DNA from: Mycobacterium sp. 1274756.6 | GTDB lineage: Bacteria; Actinomycetota; Actinomycetes; Mycobacteriales; Mycobacteriaceae | Direction of reading: 5' to 3' | DNA: 64,000 nucleotides | Assembly: GCF_001668625.1 (NCBI RefSeq) | Contig: NZ_LZLJ01000062.1 | Location: 62,001 to 126,000 of the forward strand | Shown: piece by piece, positions 12,070 through 22,319 of the stretch | Position numbering within the stretch: the stretch's first letter is position 1 | How the letters are laid out: every line of letters starts with the position of its first letter | Made by a program: the position numbers and the translations under genes | Notes under the pieces: model-generated | What the model was told of the DNA's origin: nothing | Database searches by the model: none | Seen by the model: only the letters and a program-made list of their open reading frames with translations

Positions 12070-12977
12070 CGGGTCAGCACCTCGAGCACCTCGGCGGGGG
12101 CGTGGGCCCGCTGGGCGGTGCGCAGCGAGTTGGTGCGGTAGGCCTCGGCCAGCCCGGTGTCCAGCGCCGCGATCGCGTCGAGGTGCCCGGCGATCGCCGC
12201 GGCGTCCCCGCGGGCGACCGGGCCGGTCAGCGCGGCGCGCCCGCGGTGCAGGGTGTTCTCCAGCGCGGCGCGGGCCAACGGCCCGACGACCCGCTCGGCG
12301 AGGCCGCCGGGCTCGTCGTCGATCCACTGCTGGCCGAGCAGTTCCTGCCCGCGCAGCGCCGCGCGGAGCATCTCCACCGCGTCGGCGACCACGGTGACCA
12401 GGTGGTTGGCGGCGTGGGCGAGCGCCGCGTGGTAGAGGGTGCGGGCTTCCTCGCGGACCCGGACCGGTTCGCCGCCGATCTCCAGCACCAGCGACTGCGC
12501 GATCGCGTAGCCGACCTCGTCGGCGGCGGTGATCCCGAAGCAGGCGTCGGGCAGGCGGGCGATGTCCTCGTCGGAGCCGGTGAACGTCATCGCCGGGTGG
12601 ATGGCCAGCGGTATGCAGTCCAGCGCCGCCAGCGGGTCCAGCACCGCCACCCCGTGCGCCCCGGAGGTGTGGGCCACGATGGTGCCCGGCCGCACCGCCG
12701 CGGTGGCGGCCAACCCGGTGGCCAGGTCGGGCAGTTCGGTGTCGGGGACCGCCAGGATCAGCAGCTCGGCGGCCCCGGCCACCTGCGGCACCGCCACGAT
12801 CGGGGTGTCGGGCAGCCGCCGCCCGGCACGCCGGCGCGAGGCGCCGGAGATCGCGCTGCAGGCCACCACGACGTGGTCGGCGCGCTCCAGCGCGACCCCC
12901 AGGGCGGTTCCCACCCGGCCGGCCGAGATGACGCCCACTTTGAGTCGAGCGGGACGCAATCCGTCGAACTGCGCCAT
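12066..12977 (-). CDS. Rossmann-fold / DUF2520 dehydrogenase-like protein (Rv3603c-like)
   Basis: 303 aa. N-terminal Rossmann domain with dinucleotide-binding [18 protein letters not shown] (about residues 13-30), then a helical DUF2520 domain that begins near [13 protein letters not shown] and carries conserved HAANHLV. The architecture resembles 6-phosphogluconate-dehydrogenase-like reductases such as ketopantoate reductase. It overlaps panC by 4 nt (ATGA), so it is translationally coupled to pantothenate synthesis. A role as a ketopantoate-type reductase is a context-based hypothesis. Confidence 0.9.
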   Translation of the reverse strand: MAQFDGLRPARLKVGVISAGRVGTALGVALERADHVVVACSAISGASRRRAGRRLPDTPIVAVPQVAGAAELLILAVPDTELPDLATGLAATAAVRPGTIVAHTSGAHGVAVLDPLAALDCIPLAIHPAMTFTGSDEDIARLPDACFGITAADEVGYAIAQSLVLEIGGEPVRVREEARTLYHAALAHAANHLVTVVADAVEMLRAALRGQELLGQQWIDDEPGGLAERVVGPLARAALENTLHRGRAALTGPVARGDAAAIAGHLDAIAALDTGLAEAYRTNSLRTAQRAHAPAEVLEVLTR

Positions 12978-13091
12978 GCAGACGACCTCACAAGTCCTGT
13001 TGGTTCGTTCCAGTCCCGCGTGGCGGGTACCGGACGGTCGGGGAAGATTTTAGCCCGCGGCGGCCCTCCGGTGCAGCGCGCCCCCGCCGGG

Positions 13092-14537
13092 TCAGTCCTC
13101 CCGGCGGCGCCGGCGCCCCCCGCTGGTGGGGCTGACCTCGAAGCGAGCCAGCAGGTCGGCCACCGACTGACCGCTGCTGCGCCGGCCGCCGGATTCCTCG
13201 GGCTCCGGGGTTTCGGCCGGCTCGGCAGGCGGTGGCGGCTCGAAGCGCGGCGGCGTGTCGTCGGGCTCCTCGGCGCGGCGCCGGTGCCGGGCCGCGGGCT
13301 CGGGCCGGGTCGGCATCGGTGGGGTGTAGCCGCCGCCGGGCGGGGCGTGGCGCGGCTGGTGGCGGCCGGTCTCCGGCCAGGCCGGCGCCGGGGCGACCGG
13401 TTCGGGTGCGGCCGGTTCGGGGGCGGCCGGTTCGTCCGGGCCCCGGTAGTGCCGGCCGCGGCGCGGCTGGGGTGGCTCGTCGGCGGGCGCCCAGTGACTG
13501 CCCGGCGCCCCGGGCGGTAGCCACTGCCCTTCCCCGCCGAGCGGCTGCCAGCCGGTCTCAGCCGCCGGCGGGCTGGGCGGCGGCGGGCTGGGCGGCGGCG
13601 CGGGCGGGACCGGCTGCACCGGGCCGGTCTGCCAGCTCTGCGCGGCCGGCGCCGGCTCGGGGCGCGGCGGCCAGGCCGGCGGCTCCGGGCGCGGTGGCGC
13701 GGGCTGCGGTTCGGGCTGCGGTTCGGCCGCACGGCGACGGCGGGATCTGCGGGGCTCGTCTTCGACGGGTGGCCGCGCCCCGTAGTCCCGGGTGTCGTAC
13801 TGCGGGGTGTCGTAGCGCGGGGTCTCGTAGCGCTCGTAGTGCTGGGCACCGGGGCTCTGCGGATCGCGGGCGTCGCGGCGCGGCTGTTCGACCGGCGGTT
13901 CGGGGGGCGCCTCGGCCGCCGGGGGCACCGGAACCTCGGGCACGTCGATGATCGGGTTCTCGGTGGTCGTGCTGGCCGTCTCGTCGGGCATCGTCGTCGA
14001 AATCCGTGCTGCCGCAGCCCAATCCGACCTACCCTGGTCGTCCTGGGCGCGGTCGCTGTAGGCGCGCACGGTGCTGCGTTCGGTCTCCAGCGCCGGGCGG
14101 TGCTCGAACTCGGCGTCGAAGAGGATCTCGAGGTTGGTGCGCAGCGCCGCCAGTTCGCTGCGCAGCATGGCGATTTCGTCGGCGGCCTCGGCCCGCAGCT
14201 CGGAGGCCAGTTCGCGGCGCAGCTGCGACTCGACGTTCAACTCGTATTCGCGGCGGGCGGCGATCTCCCGGTCGAGTTGCAGGTCGTAGACCAACCGCAT
14301 GTCGCGGGCGCGCGCCTCGGCGACATCGCTTTGCCGTCGGTAGATCACCGAGACGAAAGCGCCGACCACCGCCGCCCATAACGCCAGGATGACCGCCAGC
14401 TTCAGCAGTTCGATGCGATCGGTGAACACCAGTGCGGAACTCGCGACGAGAGCGAGCACCAGCAACGTGGTCAGCAGTGTCCAGCCCGGCCTGCGGACGC
14501 CGCGCCGGACCCGAGCGCCGCCGGACAGAACGGTCAT
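13092..14537 (-). CDS. DUF6779-type membrane protein with coiled coil and long Pro/Arg-rich tail (Rv3604c-like)
   Basis: 481 aa. Two N-terminal transmembrane helices (about 20-37 and 45-65) form a hairpin, followed by a predicted coiled coil (about 70-150, heptads rich in Glu, Arg, Leu). The last ~300 residues are low-complexity Pro/Glu/Arg with short degenerate repeats (RYETP, RYDTP, QYDTR) and end in a basic RRRRRED tail. The start ATG 14537 fits the usual N-terminus; the frame is open to 14678. Function unknown; coiled coil plus disordered tail suggests a scaffold or divisome-type partner, which is inference only. It lies between folK/DUF3180 and the pan genes. Confidence 0.85.
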   Translation of the reverse strand: MTVLSGGARVRRGVRRPGWTLLTTLLVLALVASSALVFTDRIELLKLAVILALWAAVVGAFVSVIYRRQSDVAEARARDMRLVYDLQLDREIAARREYELNVESQLRRELASELRAEAADEIAMLRSELAALRTNLEILFDAEFEHRPALETERSTVRAYSDRAQDDQGRSDWAAAARISTTMPDETASTTTENPIIDVPEVPVPPAAEAPPEPPVEQPRRDARDPQSPGAQHYERYETPRYDTPQYDTRDYGARPPVEDEPRRSRRRRAAEPQPEPQPAPPRPEPPAWPPRPEPAPAAQSWQTGPVQPVPPAPPPSPPPPSPPAAETGWQPLGGEGQWLPPGAPGSHWAPADEPPQPRRGRHYRGPDEPAAPEPAAPEPVAPAPAWPETGRHQPRHAPPGGGYTPPMPTRPEPAARHRRRAEEPDDTPPRFEPPPPAEPAETPEPEESGGRRSSGQSVADLLARFEVSPTSGGRRRRRED

Positions 14538-14592
14538 GGCCTGACTGTACCGGCCCGAGGTCAGTCCGCGTGTCGGCGCGCTTCGGCGATTC

Positions 14593-15078
14593 TCAGCAGG
14601 CCTGTTTCTCGGTGTCCTCACCGCTCTCCGGGCCGATCCCGGGCGAGCGACAGCAATGCTGCAGCCACAGCGCGGCAACCACCAGAGCCAGCGCGCTGAC
14701 CGCCGCCACCACGGTGCCCGCGGTGTCCTGCTCGGCGGCGTGCAGCCACGAGCGTCGCGGCAGCAGGTAGGCCAGCACCGCCAGCCACCAGCCGAGCACC
14801 ACCGCCCCCACCCAGGCGGAGGCCTTGGCGACGACCAGGCTGCGCGCGGCGGTCAGCGGGTGCAGCCGGCCCGGGCCCACCCCGATCTCGGCGGCGTTGA
14901 TCTTGGCGCGCAGTTGAAAGCCCCAGCCGGCCTCCACTGCGGCGACGACCAGCAGCGACAGCCCGGTCCACACCGTGATCGGGGGGAACAACCGGTACAG
15001 CTGCCCCACCAGCAGGTAGCCCAGCAGGCCGGTGCCGAGCACGGCGGCGAGCAGATCACGCTTGCGGGTCGGGCCCAT
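14593..15078 (-). CDS. DUF3180 family membrane protein (Rv3605c-like)
   Basis: 161 aa with four hydrophobic segments (about 8-30, 33-50, 85-105 and 120-140), so a small polytopic membrane protein. Conserved in actinobacteria immediately after folK, but with no known function. Its ATG overlaps the folK TGA by one base (TGATG), indicating translational coupling to the folate operon. The C-terminus has a CC pair and an acidic tail ending in QAC. Confidence 0.88.
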   Translation of the reverse strand: MGPTRKRDLLAAVLGTGLLGYLLVGQLYRLFPPITVWTGLSLLVVAAVEAGWGFQLRAKINAAEIGVGPGRLHPLTAARSLVVAKASAWVGAVVLGWWLAVLAYLLPRRSWLHAAEQDTAGTVVAAVSALALVVAALWLQHCCRSPGIGPESGEDTEKQAC

Positions 15079-15623
15079 CAGGCGTCCGCTCCGGCCGCTG
15101 GGCTCAACGTCAGCCCGGTCTCGCGCACCGCGGCCCGATCGGCGGGGTCCAGCTCGGTCACCAGGGCGCTGACCGGCCGCAGTTGGCCCGCCACCGGAAG
15201 TTCGGCGTCGGGCTCGATCTGCAGCCACGGGATCAGCACGAAGGCGCGCAGATGCGCCAGCGGGTGCGGCAGCGTCAGCCCGTCGTCGCGGGAGACCACC
15301 AGGGTGTCGCCGGCCGGGGAGGTCTCATGGCAGGTCACCAGGTCCACGTCGAGGGTGCGCGGCCCCCACCGCTCCCCGCGCACCCGATGTGCGGCGTTCT
15401 CCAACTCGTGGGCCCGCCGCAGCCAGCGCTGGCCGTCGTAGTCGGGGTGCTCGGCGATGAGCACCGCGTTGAGGAACTGGCCCTGGTCCAGCCCGCCCCA
15501 CGGGTCGGTCTCGAAGACCCCGGAGACGGCGCGCACCGCCGGGCCCAGCCCGTCGAGCACCGACTGCAGCCGGGCCAGCCGGTCACCGAGGTTGCTGCCG
15601 ATCGAGAGCACCACCCGGGTCAT
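15078..15623 (-). CDS. folK: HPPK, 6-hydroxymethyl-dihydropterin pyrophosphokinase
   Basis: 181 aa. Transfers pyrophosphate from ATP to 6-hydroxymethyl-7,8-dihydropterin. Motifs: N-terminal [25 protein letters not shown] and the family signature [14 protein letters not shown]. Start ATG 15623 lies in an ATGA overlap with the folB stop; the long upstream frame is the antisense or out-of-frame reading of folB. Fourth gene of the folE-folP-folB-folK operon. Confidence 0.96.
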   Translation of the reverse strand: MTRVVLSIGSNLGDRLARLQSVLDGLGPAVRAVSGVFETDPWGGLDQGQFLNAVLIAEHPDYDGQRWLRRAHELENAAHRVRGERWGPRTLDVDLVTCHETSPAGDTLVVSRDDGLTLPHPLAHLRAFVLIPWLQIEPDAELPVAGQLRPVSALVTELDPADRAAVRETGLTLSPAAGADA

Positions 15624-16021
15624 GTGGCCGCCCCCGCCGGGACCACCCGCCCGCGACCGCCGCGGCGGGAGCGGCGGGCGACCACCGCCACGTCGGCGAA
15701 GACGTGCGGTATCGGCGCCTGCGGCTTGTGCACGGTGACTTCGACCGCCTCCACCCGCGGATCGGTGATCACCTCGTCGGCGATCTCGGCGGCGACGGTC
15801 TCGATCAGGTTGCGTGGCGGGCCGGCGACGATGGCGGCGGCCCGATCGGCCAGCACCCCGTAGTCGTAGGTGTCGGCGAGGTCGTCGCCGGCCGCCGCCG
15901 CGGTCAGGTCCAGCCACAGCGTGATGTCGACGACGAAGTCCTGGCCGTCGGCGCGCTCGTGGTCGAACACGCCGTGGTAGCCGCGAACGGTCAAGCCGCG
16001 CAGTTCGATCCGGTCAGTCAT
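15620..16021 (-). CDS. folB: dihydroneopterin aldolase
   Basis: 133 aa. Converts 7,8-dihydroneopterin to 6-hydroxymethyl-dihydropterin and glycolaldehyde. Conserved N-terminus [16 protein letters not shown] with the substrate-binding YHG, the YDYGVLAD segment and catalytic Lys in [11 protein letters not shown]. Overlaps the folP stop by 8 nt and folK by 4 nt. The tail after residue 118 is Arg/Gly-rich. Confidence 0.96.
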   Translation of the reverse strand: MTDRIELRGLTVRGYHGVFDHERADGQDFVVDITLWLDLTAAAAGDDLADTYDYGVLADRAAAIVAGPPRNLIETVAAEIADEVITDPRVEAVEVTVHKPQAPIPHVFADVAVVARRSRRGGRGRVVPAGAAT

Positions 16022-16835
16022 CGCGCTCCCCGCCCAGCGCCCAGGCGTCGACGACCTTCAGGGCGTCCACCGAGGCCCGCACGTCGTGGACCCGCACCCC
16101 CCAGGCGCCGTGTAGCGCCGCCAGCGCCGAGATCACCGCGGTCGCGGTCTCCCGTCCGTCCGGCGGGCGCACCGCCCCGTCGGGCCCGGCCAGCAGCGCC
16201 CCGAGGAACCGTTTGCGAGACGCCCCGACCAGCACCGGCACCCCGGTGGCGACCAGCTCCGGCAGGGCGTGCAGCAACGTCCAGTTGTGGAGGCCGGTCT
16301 TGGCGAAACCCAGCCCGGGATCGATGACGATGCGGCCCGGATCGACACCGGCGGTCACCACCGCGTCCACCGCGGCGAGCAGCTCCGCGCGCACCTCGGC
16401 GACCACGTCGCGGTACCGCGGCACCCGGTGCGGGTGCTGCGCCGCCACCGGCCGCCAGTGCATCAGCACGCACCGGACCCCGCTCTCGGCGAGCAGCGGG
16501 GCCATGTCCGGGTCGGCCCGCCCGCCCGAGACGTCGTTGACCAGGGTTGCCCCGGCCTCGAGTGCGGCGGCGGCGACGGCGGCGTGCATGGTGTCGATGC
16601 TGACCGTGAGGCCGTGCGCGGCCAGCGCGGAGACCACCGGGACGACCCGGGCGATCTCCACCGCGGTGTCGACGCCCTGGGCGCCCGGCCGGGTGGATTC
16701 CCCGCCGACGTCGATGATCGCCGCCCCGGCGGCGGCCAGCGCCAGCCCGTGCTCGACGGCGCGGCCGGTCTCCAGGTAGCGGCCACCATCGGAGAACGAG
16801 TCGGTGGTGACATTGACCACCCCCATGACCTGCAC
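16014..16835 (-). CDS. folP: dihydropteroate synthase
   Basis: 273 aa TIM-barrel enzyme that condenses DHPPP with p-aminobenzoate; the sulfonamide and PAS target. Visible: [15 protein letters not shown] (loop 1), [11 protein letters not shown] (loop 2), [19 protein letters not shown] and the phosphate/PABA site GASRKRFLG. Start GTG 16835 is preceded by TGAGG and matches the VQVMGV N-terminus of M. tuberculosis FolP1; it falls 11 nt after the folE stop. Confidence 0.97.
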   Translation of the reverse strand: MQVMGVVNVTTDSFSDGGRYLETGRAVEHGLALAAAGAAIIDVGGESTRPGAQGVDTAVEIARVVPVVSALAAHGLTVSIDTMHAAVAAAALEAGATLVNDVSGGRADPDMAPLLAESGVRCVLMHWRPVAAQHPHRVPRYRDVVAEVRAELLAAVDAVVTAGVDPGRIVIDPGLGFAKTGLHNWTLLHALPELVATGVPVLVGASRKRFLGALLAGPDGAVRPPDGRETATAVISALAALHGAWGVRVHDVRASVDALKVVDAWALGGERDD

Positions 16836-16846
16836 ACCGGTGGACC

Positions 16847-17479
16847 TCACTTGTGCAGGATGAGATTCAACGCTTCCGCGCGCAGCGCCGTGTCGGTCTT
16901 GAACTGGCCGCGCACCGCCGACGTGGTGGTGACCGCACCGGGTTTGCGGACCCCCCGCATCGACATGCACATGTGCTCGGCTTCGAGGACCACGATCACG
17001 CCCCGCGGCTTGAGCCGGCCCATCATCGCGTCGGCGATCTGCGCGGTCAGCCGCTCCTGCACCTGCGGGCGGCGGGCGTAGAGGTCGACGACCCGGGCGA
17101 TCTTCGACAGACCGGTGACCCGGCCGTCCTCGCCGGGGATGTAGCCCACGTGCGCCGAACCGCGGAAGGACACCAGGTGGTGTTCGCACATCGAGTACAT
17201 CGGGATGTCCTTGACCATCACCAACTCGTCGTGCTGCTCGTCGAAGGTGGTGTTGAGCACGTCGTCGGGGTCGGTGTAGAGCCCGGCGAACATCTCCCGG
17301 TAGGCCCGCGCGACCCGCGCCGGGGTGTCGCGCAGCCCGCAGCGTTCCGGGTCCTCGCCGATGGCGTAGAGCAGTTCCCGGATGGCGGCCTCGGCGCGCG
17401 CCTGGTCGAACACCGGTCCGTTCGACGACGCCGGTTGCGCGTCGAACTCCGAATCGATCCCGGTATCGAACCGAGTCAT
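16847..17479 (-). CDS. folE: GTP cyclohydrolase I
   Basis: 210 aa. First step of folate synthesis, GTP to 7,8-dihydroneopterin triphosphate. Zinc and catalytic residues are recognisable in [10 protein letters not shown] and [12 protein letters not shown] (Cys-His-Cys), with [10 protein letters not shown] and KPRGVIVV between them. The N-terminal ~25 residues are a variable extension. Fourteen nt after ftsH, so probably in one transcript with it. Confidence 0.97.
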   Translation of the reverse strand: MTRFDTGIDSEFDAQPASSNGPVFDQARAEAAIRELLYAIGEDPERCGLRDTPARVARAYREMFAGLYTDPDDVLNTTFDEQHDELVMVKDIPMYSMCEHHLVSFRGSAHVGYIPGEDGRVTGLSKIARVVDLYARRPQVQERLTAQIADAMMGRLKPRGVIVVLEAEHMCMSMRGVRKPGAVTTTSAVRGQFKTDTALRAEALNLILHK

Positions 17480-17493
17480 CGAACCTCCATGGA

Positions 17494-19821
17494 TTAGCCG
17501 CGGGCCGGCGGGGTCTGCCGGCTCTCCTCACCGTGTTGGCCCGGGGCCTGTCCCGGGTCGCCCTGGCCGGGCACCGGGTACGGCTGGCGGGGCGGGTAGC
17601 CCTGGCCGGCGGGCTGCCCGTGCCGCTGCCCGGGGGACGGCGGATACCACGGGCCGGGGTGCTGCGGATAGCTCGGCTGCTGTTGCGGCGGCGGCCAGCC
17701 CGGGGCGTACCAGCCCGCCGGGGCGCCGTAATCGGGCTGGGTCGGCTGCGGCGACTGGGGTGGTTGGGGCGGCTGGGACCCGCCGTTCTGCGGCGGGTGC
17801 TCGGGGGTGCCGTTGGCGGCGCGGCGGGCCCGTTCGGCCTCGGCGTTCGCCTGGGCGATGGCGGCCTTGAAGGCCGGCTCGGCCACCGGCTGGGGCCATT
17901 CCTCGCCGCGTTCGATCGCCAGCTCGCCGGGCGTCTTGATCGGCGGCTTGTCCGACGGGGTGCGTCCGCCGAAATCGTCGAAGATGGTCATCCGCGGCCG
18001 CTTCTCGACCTGGGCGAACAGCTCCTCCAGCTCGGCGCGGTGCAGCGTCTCCTTCTCCAGCAGCTCACCGGCGAGGGTGTCGAGGACATCGCGGTGCTCG
18101 GTGAGGATCGCCCACGCCTCGGTGTGGGCGGCCTCGATGAGCTTGCGCACCTCCTCGTCGATCTCCCGGGCCACCTCGTGGGAGTAGTCCGGGGCGCTGC
18201 CCATGGTGCGGCCCAGGAACGGGTCGCCGTGCTCGGTGCCGTAGCGCACCGCGCCCAGCTTGGCGCTCATGCCGTACTCGGTGACCATCGCCCGCGCGAT
18301 CTTGGTGGCCTGCTCGATGTCGGAGACCGCGCCGGTGGTCGGTTCGTGGAAGACCAGCTCCTCGGCGGCGCGTCCGCCCATCGCGAACACCAGCTGCGAG
18401 ATCATCTCCGAGCGGGTGCGCAGGCTCTTGTCCTCCTCGGGCACCGCGACCGCGTGCCCGCCGGTGCGCCCGCGCGCGAGGATCGTCACCTTGTAGATCG
18501 GGTCGATGTCGGGCATGGCCCACGCGGCGAGGGTGTGGCCGCCCTCGTGGTAGGCGGTGATCTTCTTCTCGTGCTCGCTGATGATGCGGCTCTTGCGCCG
18601 CGGCCCGCCGATGACCCGGTCCACCGCCTCCTCCAGCGCCGGGCCGGTGATCACGGTGCCGTTCTCCCGCGCGGTCAGCAGCGCCGCCTCGTTGATGACG
18701 TTCTCCAGATCGGCCCCGGACATCCCGACGGTGCGTTTGGCCAGGCTTTCCAGGTCGACGTCGGGGGCCATCGGCTTGCCCTTGGCGTGCACCCGCAGCA
18801 CCGCGCGCCGCCCGGCGATGTCGGGGTTGGAGACCGGGATCTGGCGGTCGAAGCGGCCCGGGCGCAGCAGCGCCGGGTCGAGGATGTCGGGGCGGTTGGT
18901 CGCCGCGATCAGGATGACCCCGGCCCGGTCGCCGAAGCCGTCCATCTCCACCAGCAGCTGGTTGAGGGTCTGTTCCCGCTCGTCGTGGCCGCCGCCGAGG
19001 CCGGCGCCGCGCTGGCGGCCGACCGCGTCGATCTCGTCGACGAAGATGATGCACGGGCTGTTCTGCTTGGCCTGCTCGAACAGGTCGCGCACCCGCGAGG
19101 CGCCCACCCCGACGAACATCTCGACGAAGTCCGAGCCGGAGATAGTGAAGAACGGCACCTCGGCCTCACCGGCCACCGCGCGGGCCAGCAGCGTCTTGCC
19201 GGTGCCGGGCGGACCGAACAGCAGCACGCCCTTGGGGATCTTGGCGCCCAGGGCCTGATAGCGGCTCGGGTTCTGCAGGAAGTCCTTGATCTCGTAGAGC
19301 TCCTCGACCGCTTCGTCGACCCCGGCGACGTCGGCGAAGGTGGTCTTCGGCATGTCCTTGGAGAGCTGCTTGGCGCGTGATTTGCCGAAGCCGAAGCCCA
19401 TCCTGGCGCCGCCCTGCATGCGGGAGAACATCACGAACAGCGCCACCAGCAGCAGCAGCGGCAGCATGTAGATCAGCAGGGTGCCGAACACGCTGCCCTG
19501 GTTGACGGTGGTGTTGACCTTCGCGTTCTTGGCGCTCAGCGCGTCATAGAGGGTGACCGCGTAACCGGTGGGGTATTTGGTGATGACCTGGTCGGCGCCC
19601 TCGGTGGCGTCGTTGCCCGTTTTGAGGGTCAACCGCAGCTGTTGCTCGCGGTCGTCGATCTGGGCGCTTTCGACGTTGTCCTCGGCGATCTGGGCCACCG
19701 CCACCGAGGTGTCGACGGGCTTGAACTTGCGGGTGTCGTCGCTGAGGTAGAAGAACGACCAGCCCACCAGCACCACCACGGCGATCACGGTGACGGTGCG
19801 GATCACGTTTTTGCGGTTCAT
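17494..19821 (-). CDS. ftsH: membrane-bound AAA+ zinc protease FtsH
   Basis: 775 aa. Two transmembrane helices (about 7-26 and 111-131) flank a small extracytoplasmic domain; then the AAA module with Walker [11 protein letters not shown], Walker [11 protein letters not shown] and second region of homology, and the M41 protease with zinc motif HEGGH. The C-terminal ~130 residues are a disordered Pro/Gln/Gly-rich tail typical of mycobacterial FtsH. Start ATG 19821 ([10 protein letters not shown]) matches the family N-terminus; the frame is open to 19989. It is the first gene of the fol operon and divergent from ephA, with 121 nt between them. Confidence 0.97.
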   Translation of the reverse strand: MNRKNVIRTVTVIAVVVLVGWSFFYLSDDTRKFKPVDTSVAVAQIAEDNVESAQIDDREQQLRLTLKTGNDATEGADQVITKYPTGYAVTLYDALSAKNAKVNTTVNQGSVFGTLLIYMLPLLLLVALFVMFSRMQGGARMGFGFGKSRAKQLSKDMPKTTFADVAGVDEAVEELYEIKDFLQNPSRYQALGAKIPKGVLLFGPPGTGKTLLARAVAGEAEVPFFTISGSDFVEMFVGVGASRVRDLFEQAKQNSPCIIFVDEIDAVGRQRGAGLGGGHDEREQTLNQLLVEMDGFGDRAGVILIAATNRPDILDPALLRPGRFDRQIPVSNPDIAGRRAVLRVHAKGKPMAPDVDLESLAKRTVGMSGADLENVINEAALLTARENGTVITGPALEEAVDRVIGGPRRKSRIISEHEKKITAYHEGGHTLAAWAMPDIDPIYKVTILARGRTGGHAVAVPEEDKSLRTRSEMISQLVFAMGGRAAEELVFHEPTTGAVSDIEQATKIARAMVTEYGMSAKLGAVRYGTEHGDPFLGRTMGSAPDYSHEVAREIDEEVRKLIEAAHTEAWAILTEHRDVLDTLAGELLEKETLHRAELEELFAQVEKRPRMTIFDDFGGRTPSDKPPIKTPGELAIERGEEWPQPVAEPAFKAAIAQANAEAERARRAANGTPEHPPQNGGSQPPQPPQSPQPTQPDYGAPAGWYAPGWPPPQQQPSYPQHPGPWYPPSPGQRHGQPAGQGYPPRQPYPVPGQGDPGQAPGQHGEESRQTPPARG

Positions 19822-19942
19822 CAATTTCCGACCGTGGTCGGCCCGATCCTTCCAGTACAGGCAACTGCAATCCTCAAGGCTACCGCGACGGTGTTCGCCG
19901 ATCGCGGCGAAGGCGGCGGCCCGACTGTGCTTGGGTGGGAAC

Positions 19943-20917
19943 ATGGGCGGCAGCGTGGCGGCGGCGACGGAACGGTTCATCGACACCAACGGGGTGCGGT
20001 TGCGGGTGCTGGAGGCCGGTCCGCCGGACGGGCCGGTGGTGCTGCTCGCCCACGGCTTCCCCGAGCTGGCCTATTCCTGGCGGCACCAGATCCCGGCGCT
20101 GGCCGCCGCCGGCTACCACGTGCTCGCCCCCGATCAGCGCGGCTACGGCGGCTCCTCGGCGCCGGATCCGGTCGAGGCCTACGACATCCACGCGCTCACC
20201 GCCGACCTGACCGGCCTGCTCGACGCCGTCGGCGCCGACCGGGCGGTCTGGGTGGGCCACGACTGGGGGGCGCCGGTGGTGTGGAACGCCGCGCTGCTGC
20301 ACCCCGATCGGGTGGCCGCGGTGGTGGGGCTCAGCGTTCCGCCCACCCCGCGCTCGCAGGAGGCGCCGACCGCGACGTGGCGGCGCATCTTCGGGGACCG
20401 CTTCTTCTACATCCTCTACTTCCAGCAGCCCGGGGTCGCCGACGCCGAACTCGGCGCCGACCCGGCCCGCACCATGCGGCGGATGTTCGGCGGGCTGACC
20501 ACCCCCGGTGACGCCGCCGCGGCCGCGACCATGCTCGACCCCGGCCCGGCCGGGTTCGTCGACCGGCTGCCCGAGCCGAGCGCGCTGCCGGAGTGGATCA
20601 GCGCCGACGAATTCGACTACTACGTCGCCGAGTTCAGTCGCACCGGGTTCACCGGCGGGCTGAACTGGTACCGCAATTTCGACCGCAACTGGTCGACCAC
20701 CCCGCAGCTGGCCGACGCCAGCACCGACGTGCCCGCGCTGTTCATCGCCGGTGCCGCCGACCCGGTGCTCGGCTTCACCCGCCGCGACCGGGCGCGGGAA
20801 GTCGCGGCCGGGCCGTACCGGGAACTGCTCATCGAGGACGCCGGGCACTGGCTGCAGCAGGAGTGTCCCGAGCAGGTCAACGCCGCGCTGCTGGAGTTCC
20901 TCACCGAGCTGCGCTGA
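19943..20917 (+). CDS. ephA: epoxide hydrolase EphA-type alpha/beta hydrolase
   Basis: 324 aa. Epoxide-hydrolase signature residues are visible: [13 protein letters not shown] (oxyanion HGxP), nucleophile elbow VGHDWGAPV (Asp), lid Tyr candidates around [10 protein letters not shown] and [10 protein letters not shown], and catalytic His in [10 protein letters not shown]. Expected to open epoxides to diols; substrate unknown. In M. tuberculosis the gene sits beside the espACD and esx genes; here it is directly between ftsH and lpqG. ATG 19943 follows GGTGGGA; the frame is open to 19790 across the ftsH promoter region. Confidence 0.93.
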   Translation: MGGSVAAATERFIDTNGVRLRVLEAGPPDGPVVLLAHGFPELAYSWRHQIPALAAAGYHVLAPDQRGYGGSSAPDPVEAYDIHALTADLTGLLDAVGADRAVWVGHDWGAPVVWNAALLHPDRVAAVVGLSVPPTPRSQEAPTATWRRIFGDRFFYILYFQQPGVADAELGADPARTMRRMFGGLTTPGDAAAAATMLDPGPAGFVDRLPEPSALPEWISADEFDYYVAEFSRTGFTGGLNWYRNFDRNWSTTPQLADASTDVPALFIAGAADPVLGFTRRDRAREVAAGPYRELLIEDAGHWLQQECPEQVNAALLEFLTELR

Positions 20918-20979
20918 GCGCCGCCACCGCGGGTGTGGCGGCACCGCGACGCGGGTGGCGGCCACGTAAGGTGCCAGGC

Positions 20980-21714
20980 ATGCCGATCGCAGCACACATG
21001 AGGTCGCTTCGCTGGCTGATCGCCCCGGCGGTGGCCGCGGTGGCCATCGGCGGGCTCGCCGGGTGCGACGCCGCCAGTCCCGCCGACGGCTCCCCCCGGG
21101 AGGTCACCGTCGTCGGCAACGGCGAGGTGCAAGGCAGCCCGGACACCCTGACCGCCGAGGTGGGCATCGAGTTCACCGCCGCGGACGCCTCGACGGTGAT
21201 GACCCAGACCAGCGACCGCCAGCGCGAGCTGATCACCGCGCTCACCGACGCCGGGGTCGAGGAGCGCGACATCGCGACCACCCGGGTCAGCCTGCAGCCG
21301 CAGTACGGCAACGACCCGGCCGGGGCGTCGGTGATCACCGGCTACCGCGCCACCAACTCGATCCGGGTCACGATCCGCGAGCTGGACTCCGCCTCCGAGG
21401 CGCTGGCGCTGATCGTGAGCACCGGCGGGGACGCCACCCGCATCGACTCGGTGAGCTACTCCATCGACAACGATTCCGATTTGGTGCGCGACGCCCGCGA
21501 GCGGGCCTTCACCGACGCGAAGGACCGCGCCGAGCAGTACGCCGAGCTGGCCGGTCTGAAGCTGGGCAAGGTGCTGTCGATCTCCGAGACCGGCGGCGAG
21601 GATTCCCAGCGTCCCTCCCCCGCGCCGGCCCAGCGGGCCATGGCCGACGTGCCGCTGGAGCCGGGCGAGCAGACCGTCAGTTTCGCGGTGACCGCGGTCT
21701 GGGAGCTGAAATAG
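20980..21714 (+). CDS. lpqG: SIMPL-domain (DUF541) lipoprotein LpqG
   Basis: 244 aa. A signal peptide (LRWLIAPAVAAVAIG) ends in lipobox GLAGC, so the mature protein is a lipid-anchored extracytoplasmic protein. The rest is a SIMPL/DUF541 domain beginning VTVVGNGEVQGSPDTL and containing the long helical middle (SDLVRDARERAFTDAK) typical of the family. Function not known; relatives form large oligomeric periplasmic rings. Start ATG 20980 has AAGG eight bases upstream; ATG 20998 lacks an RBS. Convergent with hpt, 4 nt apart. Confidence 0.9.
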   Translation: MPIAAHMRSLRWLIAPAVAAVAIGGLAGCDAASPADGSPREVTVVGNGEVQGSPDTLTAEVGIEFTAADASTVMTQTSDRQRELITALTDAGVEERDIATTRVSLQPQYGNDPAGASVITGYRATNSIRVTIRELDSASEALALIVSTGGDATRIDSVSYSIDNDSDLVRDARERAFTDAKDRAEQYAELAGLKLGKVLSISETGGEDSQRPSPAPAQRAMADVPLEPGEQTVSFAVTAVWELK

Positions 21715-21718
21715 CCGG

Positions 21719-22300
21719 CTACTGGCCCTGGTAGACCCGCGGGTCCAGGGTGCCGATGTAGGGCAGGTCGCGGTAGCGCTCCAGGTAGTCCAGGCCGTAG
21801 CCGACGACGAACTCGTTGGGGATGTCGAATCCGACGTAGCCGATCTGCACCCCGGTGCGCATCGCGTCGAGCTTGCGCAGCAGGGTGCAGACGCGCAGGG
21901 AGCGCGGCTGGCGGGCGGCCAGGTTGCGCAGCAGCCACGACAGGGTCAGCCCGGAGTCCACGACGTCCTCCACGATCAGCACGTCGCGGTCGCTGATGTC
22001 GCGGTCGAGGTCTTTGAGGATGCGCACCACCCCCGAGGAGGAGGTGGACGAGCCGTAGGAGGAGACCGCCATGAACTCGAACTGGGTGGGCAGCGGGATG
22101 GCGCGGGCCAGATCGGTGACGAACATGACCGCGCCTTTGAGCACCGTCACCAGCAGCAGGTCCTGGGCGTCGCCGGCGGCGAGCTCGGCATAGTCGCGGC
22201 CGATCTGCGCCCCCAGCTCGGCGGTGCGGTCCTGGATTTGTTCCTCGCTCAGCAGCACCGATTTGATGTCGCCGGGGTACAGCGGCCCTGTCACGCCCAC
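21719..22300 (-). CDS. hpt: hypoxanthine-guanine phosphoribosyltransferase
   Basis: About 193 aa. Purine salvage enzyme joining hypoxanthine or guanine to PRPP. PRPP-binding motif [14 protein letters not shown], flexible loop [11 protein letters not shown] and the purine-site FVVGYGLDY are all intact. The start is uncertain: GTG 22300 or GTG 22294 align best with relatives; a TTG at 22330 would overlap tilS. It immediately follows tilS (19-nt gap from GTG 22300), the pairing seen across bacteria. Confidence 0.94.
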   Translation of the reverse strand: MGVTGPLYPGDIKSVLLSEEQIQDRTAELGAQIGRDYAELAAGDAQDLLLVTVLKGAVMFVTDLARAIPLPTQFEFMAVSSYGSSTSSSGVVRILKDLDRDISDRDVLIVEDVVDSGLTLSWLLRNLAARQPRSLRVCTLLRKLDAMRTGVQIGYVGFDIPNEFVVGYGLDYLERYRDLPYIGTLDPRVYQGQ

Positions 22301-22319
22301 AGCGTGCCATGACGCGGGG

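Noticed and set aside
13092..14537. Proline/arginine-rich tail as a CRISPR or tandem repeat array
   Set aside because: The repeats are degenerate coding triplet-based motifs (RYETP, RYDTP), not spacer-separated direct repeats.
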